Source: WGAL01 sp964570865 (GTDB lineage Bacteria > Bacteroidota > Ignavibacteria > Ignavibacteriales > Melioribacteraceae). From it: a stretch of 15,647 bases of DNA. The notes under the pieces are model-generated. The model worked only from the letters and a program-made list of their open reading frames with translations, did no database searches and was not told where the DNA came from. Below, piece after piece: positions 13,655 to 15,647 of this stretch. The stretch is taken from NCBI GenBank assembly GCA_964570865.1, contig CAZMZM010000053.1:1-15647 (forward strand). The letters are read 5' to 3'. How positions within the stretch are numbered: position 1 is the first letter of the stretch; each line of letters begins with the position of its first letter. The translations under genes were made by a program, and so were the position numbers.

Positions 13655-15647
13655 ATGAAAAAAAACATTATTCTTTTATCGTTCTTAATTACTTCTTATC
13701 TTTTTGCTCAAGTCGGAAAGTACAATCCCGATTACAAATGGTTTACAATAAAAGGGGAACACGTTGAAGTTCATTTTCATGAAGGAACAGAACGGACGGC
13801 TGAAATTGTTCTGAAAATTGCGGAAGAAGTTTGGAAACCGATTACAACACTCTACGGATACGAACCGGATAAAGTCCATTTTATTATTAAGGATATTGAT
13901 GATTACTCGAACGGAGCCACTTATTTTTTCGATAACAAAATCGAGATTTGGGCATCTGCTCTCGATTTCGATTTGCGCGGCTCACACAACTGGCTTCGGA
14001 ACGTAATTACACATGAATTTACGCACATGGTTAATTTGCAGACTGCAATGAAAATGGGACCTCGTGTCCCTGCCGTTTATCTTCAGTATTTGCATTACCA
14101 GGACGAACGCCGCCCCGATATACTTTACGGTTACCCCAATTCCATAGTTTCATATCCGCTTGCCGGTATTAATGTTCCGTCATGGCTTGCTGAAGGAACG
14201 GCGCAATATCAGCGTTACGAACTCGGTTATGATTACTGGGATTCGCACCGCGATATGATTCTTCGAAGTTATGTTTTAGATAACGACATGCTTACATGGA
14301 ACCAGATGGGAGTATTCGGGAAAACAAGTTTAGGGAACGAATCGGTTTACAACTCAGGCTTTGCTCTGACAACATACATTGCAAAAAAATATGGCGAAGA
14401 TAAACTGAAGAAAATATTTTCGGCACTAAAAACAAAAACAAATTTTACTATTGACGCCGCAGTTGAAGATGTGCTCGGTATTTCAGGAGTCGATTTATAC
14501 CAGCAGTGGAAAAATTACTTAATAAAAGATTATGATTACAGAATTGCTCCCGTTAAACAAAACTTAGTAATTGGCGATACGCTTGTTAACAAAGGCTTTG
14601 GTAATTTTTATCCTTTTTTCGTTAATAATGACAGTAGCATAATTTATATCTCAAACAAAGGGCACGATTATCTTAGTCAGACTTCGGTTTATATTTATAA
14701 TCTGAAAACTAAAGATGAAAAAATGATTCTGCCTCGCATTTTTTCTTCCGTCGGCTTTATTCCCGGAACAAAGAAATTGATTTACGCTAAACTTAGTGAC
14801 GACAATCCTAAGTGGACAAATATTCACGATATTTTTGTTTTTGATATTGCTACTGAAAAAGAAACTCGTTTAACGCACGGTTTAAGGGCTAATTATCCAA
14901 GCGTTTCGCCTGACGGAAAAAAGATTGTTTTTCTTTATCAGAAAGATGGGACTACGAACCTCGGCACTATAAATATTGACGGAAAAGATTTTCGCCGCCT
15001 AACATTTTTCGAAAACGGCGAACAGGTTTTCAATCCTCGTTTTAGTCCGGATAACCAAACGGTTTACTTTGGTTTTATCAAAAGAGACGACAGAGATATT
15101 GCAAGGGTAGATACAAACGGCGCCAATTTTGAAGTTGTAATTCATACTCGTCATGACGAGAGAAATCCGGTATTCGGGGAAGATGGAAATTTTTATTACG
15201 CATCGGACAAGAACGGAATATCGAATATTTACAAATACGATTTTAAGACTAAACGTTCAACTCAAATTACAAATGTAACCGGAGGAGCGTTTTACCCCGA
15301 TGCAGATCAAAAAGGGAACATTGTTTACTCAGGCTACACTTCACACGGATACAAACTATTTTATCTTCCGATAAACGGCAGAAAGGAGATTGGAGAAAGC
15401 TCTCATTATTTGAGCAAATCACCATACACAATCCTTCGTCCGATTCCGTTAGGAGATTTGGATTCGGCAACGGTAAGAAAATTAAGAAATTACGATGACA
15501 AAAAAGTACCCGATTACGAGATAAAAAAATATACGGGCGAATTTACTAAACTAACTTTTTTGCCTTATCTCCGATATGACGATTACAACACAACCAGCAA
15601 TGATTTTGAGAAATTAAAAGTCGTAGCTTACGTTAGTTCTTCGGATT
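13655..15647 (+). CDS. Gluzincin (peptidase MA-like) with TolB-like beta-propeller, 3' end cut by window edge
   Basis: The frame opens at ATG 13655, six bases after the M6-like gene, and stays open for 664 codons to the window edge. A signal peptide (S-Y-L-F-A|Q19) leads to a peptidase-MA-like domain. This has H-E-F-T-H with ligands H120 and H124 and catalytic E121, plus W-L-A-E-G-T-A-Q-Y carrying the likely third ligand E180. All expected residues are present, so it should be an active zinc peptidase. Residues about 290-570 hold PD40/WD40-like blades: Y-P-S-V-S-P-D-G at 414-421, F-S-P-D-N and 'Y-Y-A-S-D-K-N-G-I-S-N-I-Y'. From about 590 the chain is polar with F-T-K-L-T-F-L-P-Y at 630, as before an outer-membrane barrel in similar proteins; the barrel itself would be outside, and this is inference. 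It probably shares a transcript with the M6-like gene. Confidence 0.88.
   Translation, partial: MKKNIILLSFLITSYLFAQVGKYNPDYKWFTIKGEHVEVHFHEGTERTAEIVLKIAEEVWKPITTLYGYEPDKVHFIIKDIDDYSNGATYFFDNKIEIWASALDFDLRGSHNWLRNVITHEFTHMVNLQTAMKMGPRVPAVYLQYLHYQDERRPDILYGYPNSIVSYPLAGINVPSWLAEGTAQYQRYELGYDYWDSHRDMILRSYVLDNDMLTWNQMGVFGKTSLGNESVYNSGFALTTYIAKKYGEDKLKKIFSALKTKTNFTIDAAVEDVLGISGVDLYQQWKNYLIKDYDYRIAPVKQNLVIGDTLVNKGFGNFYPFFVNNDSSIIYISNKGHDYLSQTSVYIYNLKTKDEKMILPRIFSSVGFIPGTKKLIYAKLSDDNPKWTNIHDIFVFDIATEKETRLTHGLRANYPSVSPDGKKIVFLYQKDGTTNLGTINIDGKDFRRLTFFENGEQVFNPRFSPDNQTVYFGFIKRDDRDIARVDTNGANFEVVIHTRHDERNPVFGEDGNFYYASDKNGISNIYKYDFKTKRSTQITNVTGGAFYPDADQKGNIVYSGYTSHGYKLFYLPINGRKEIGESSHYLSKSPYTILRPIPLGDLDSATVRKLRNYDDKKVPDYEIKKYTGEFTKLTFLPYLRYDDYNTTSNDFEKLKVVAYVSSSD

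Overview
The window suggests a member of the Bacteroidota/Ignavibacteriota line with low to moderate GC content, most like the Ignavibacteria. The evidence is a matched pair of type IX secretion system (T9SS) genes, porU and porV. Two proteins also end in T9SS C-terminal sorting domains of the 'N-[FW]-P-N-P' type. Several upstream regions carry the Bacteroidota promoter pattern TTG-N16-23-TAnnTTTG. All five signal-peptidase I substrates place Gln directly after the predicted cleavage site. Every gene found lies on the + strand, and no RNA gene, insertion sequence or CRISPR array was seen. The assignment rests on motif recognition, not on a database search.

Layout. Positions 72-3898 hold a tight four-gene cluster: a small lipoprotein, an SLC45/GPH-like sugar-type MFS carrier, a secreted protein with a PPC-like domain (4-bp overlap with the carrier), and a DHA1/TetA-like MFS efflux carrier. 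Next comes a stand-alone tRNA-dihydrouridine synthase (dusB, 4027-5061) with its own promoter candidate. From 5196 the T9SS region begins: porU (sortase, 1308 aa) and porV (outer-membrane shuttle protein, 380 aa). These are followed by an M6-family-like protein of 1009 aa with a T9SS sorting domain, whose zinc-binding HEXXH has become SMVGS. Six bases later starts a long gene with an intact HEFTH...E zinc site and a TolB-like beta-propeller, which runs off the right edge.

How they fit together. PorV carries CTD cargo and PorU removes the CTD and attaches the cargo to the surface, so this is the end stage of T9SS. The M6-like protein is a predicted cargo of that machine, encoded next to it. 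Because its metal site is lost, it looks like a pseudoenzyme, and it is probably co-transcribed with an apparently active gluzincin-type peptidase. The pair is the best candidate here for something undescribed.

Non-coding structure is concentrated around porV. Two arrays of four 7-bp units (consensus AATKGAD) sit just after porU and just after porV. The second is followed by an 11-bp hairpin, an intrinsic terminator and a clear promoter for the M6-like gene. No gene-free stretch exceeds 219 bases.
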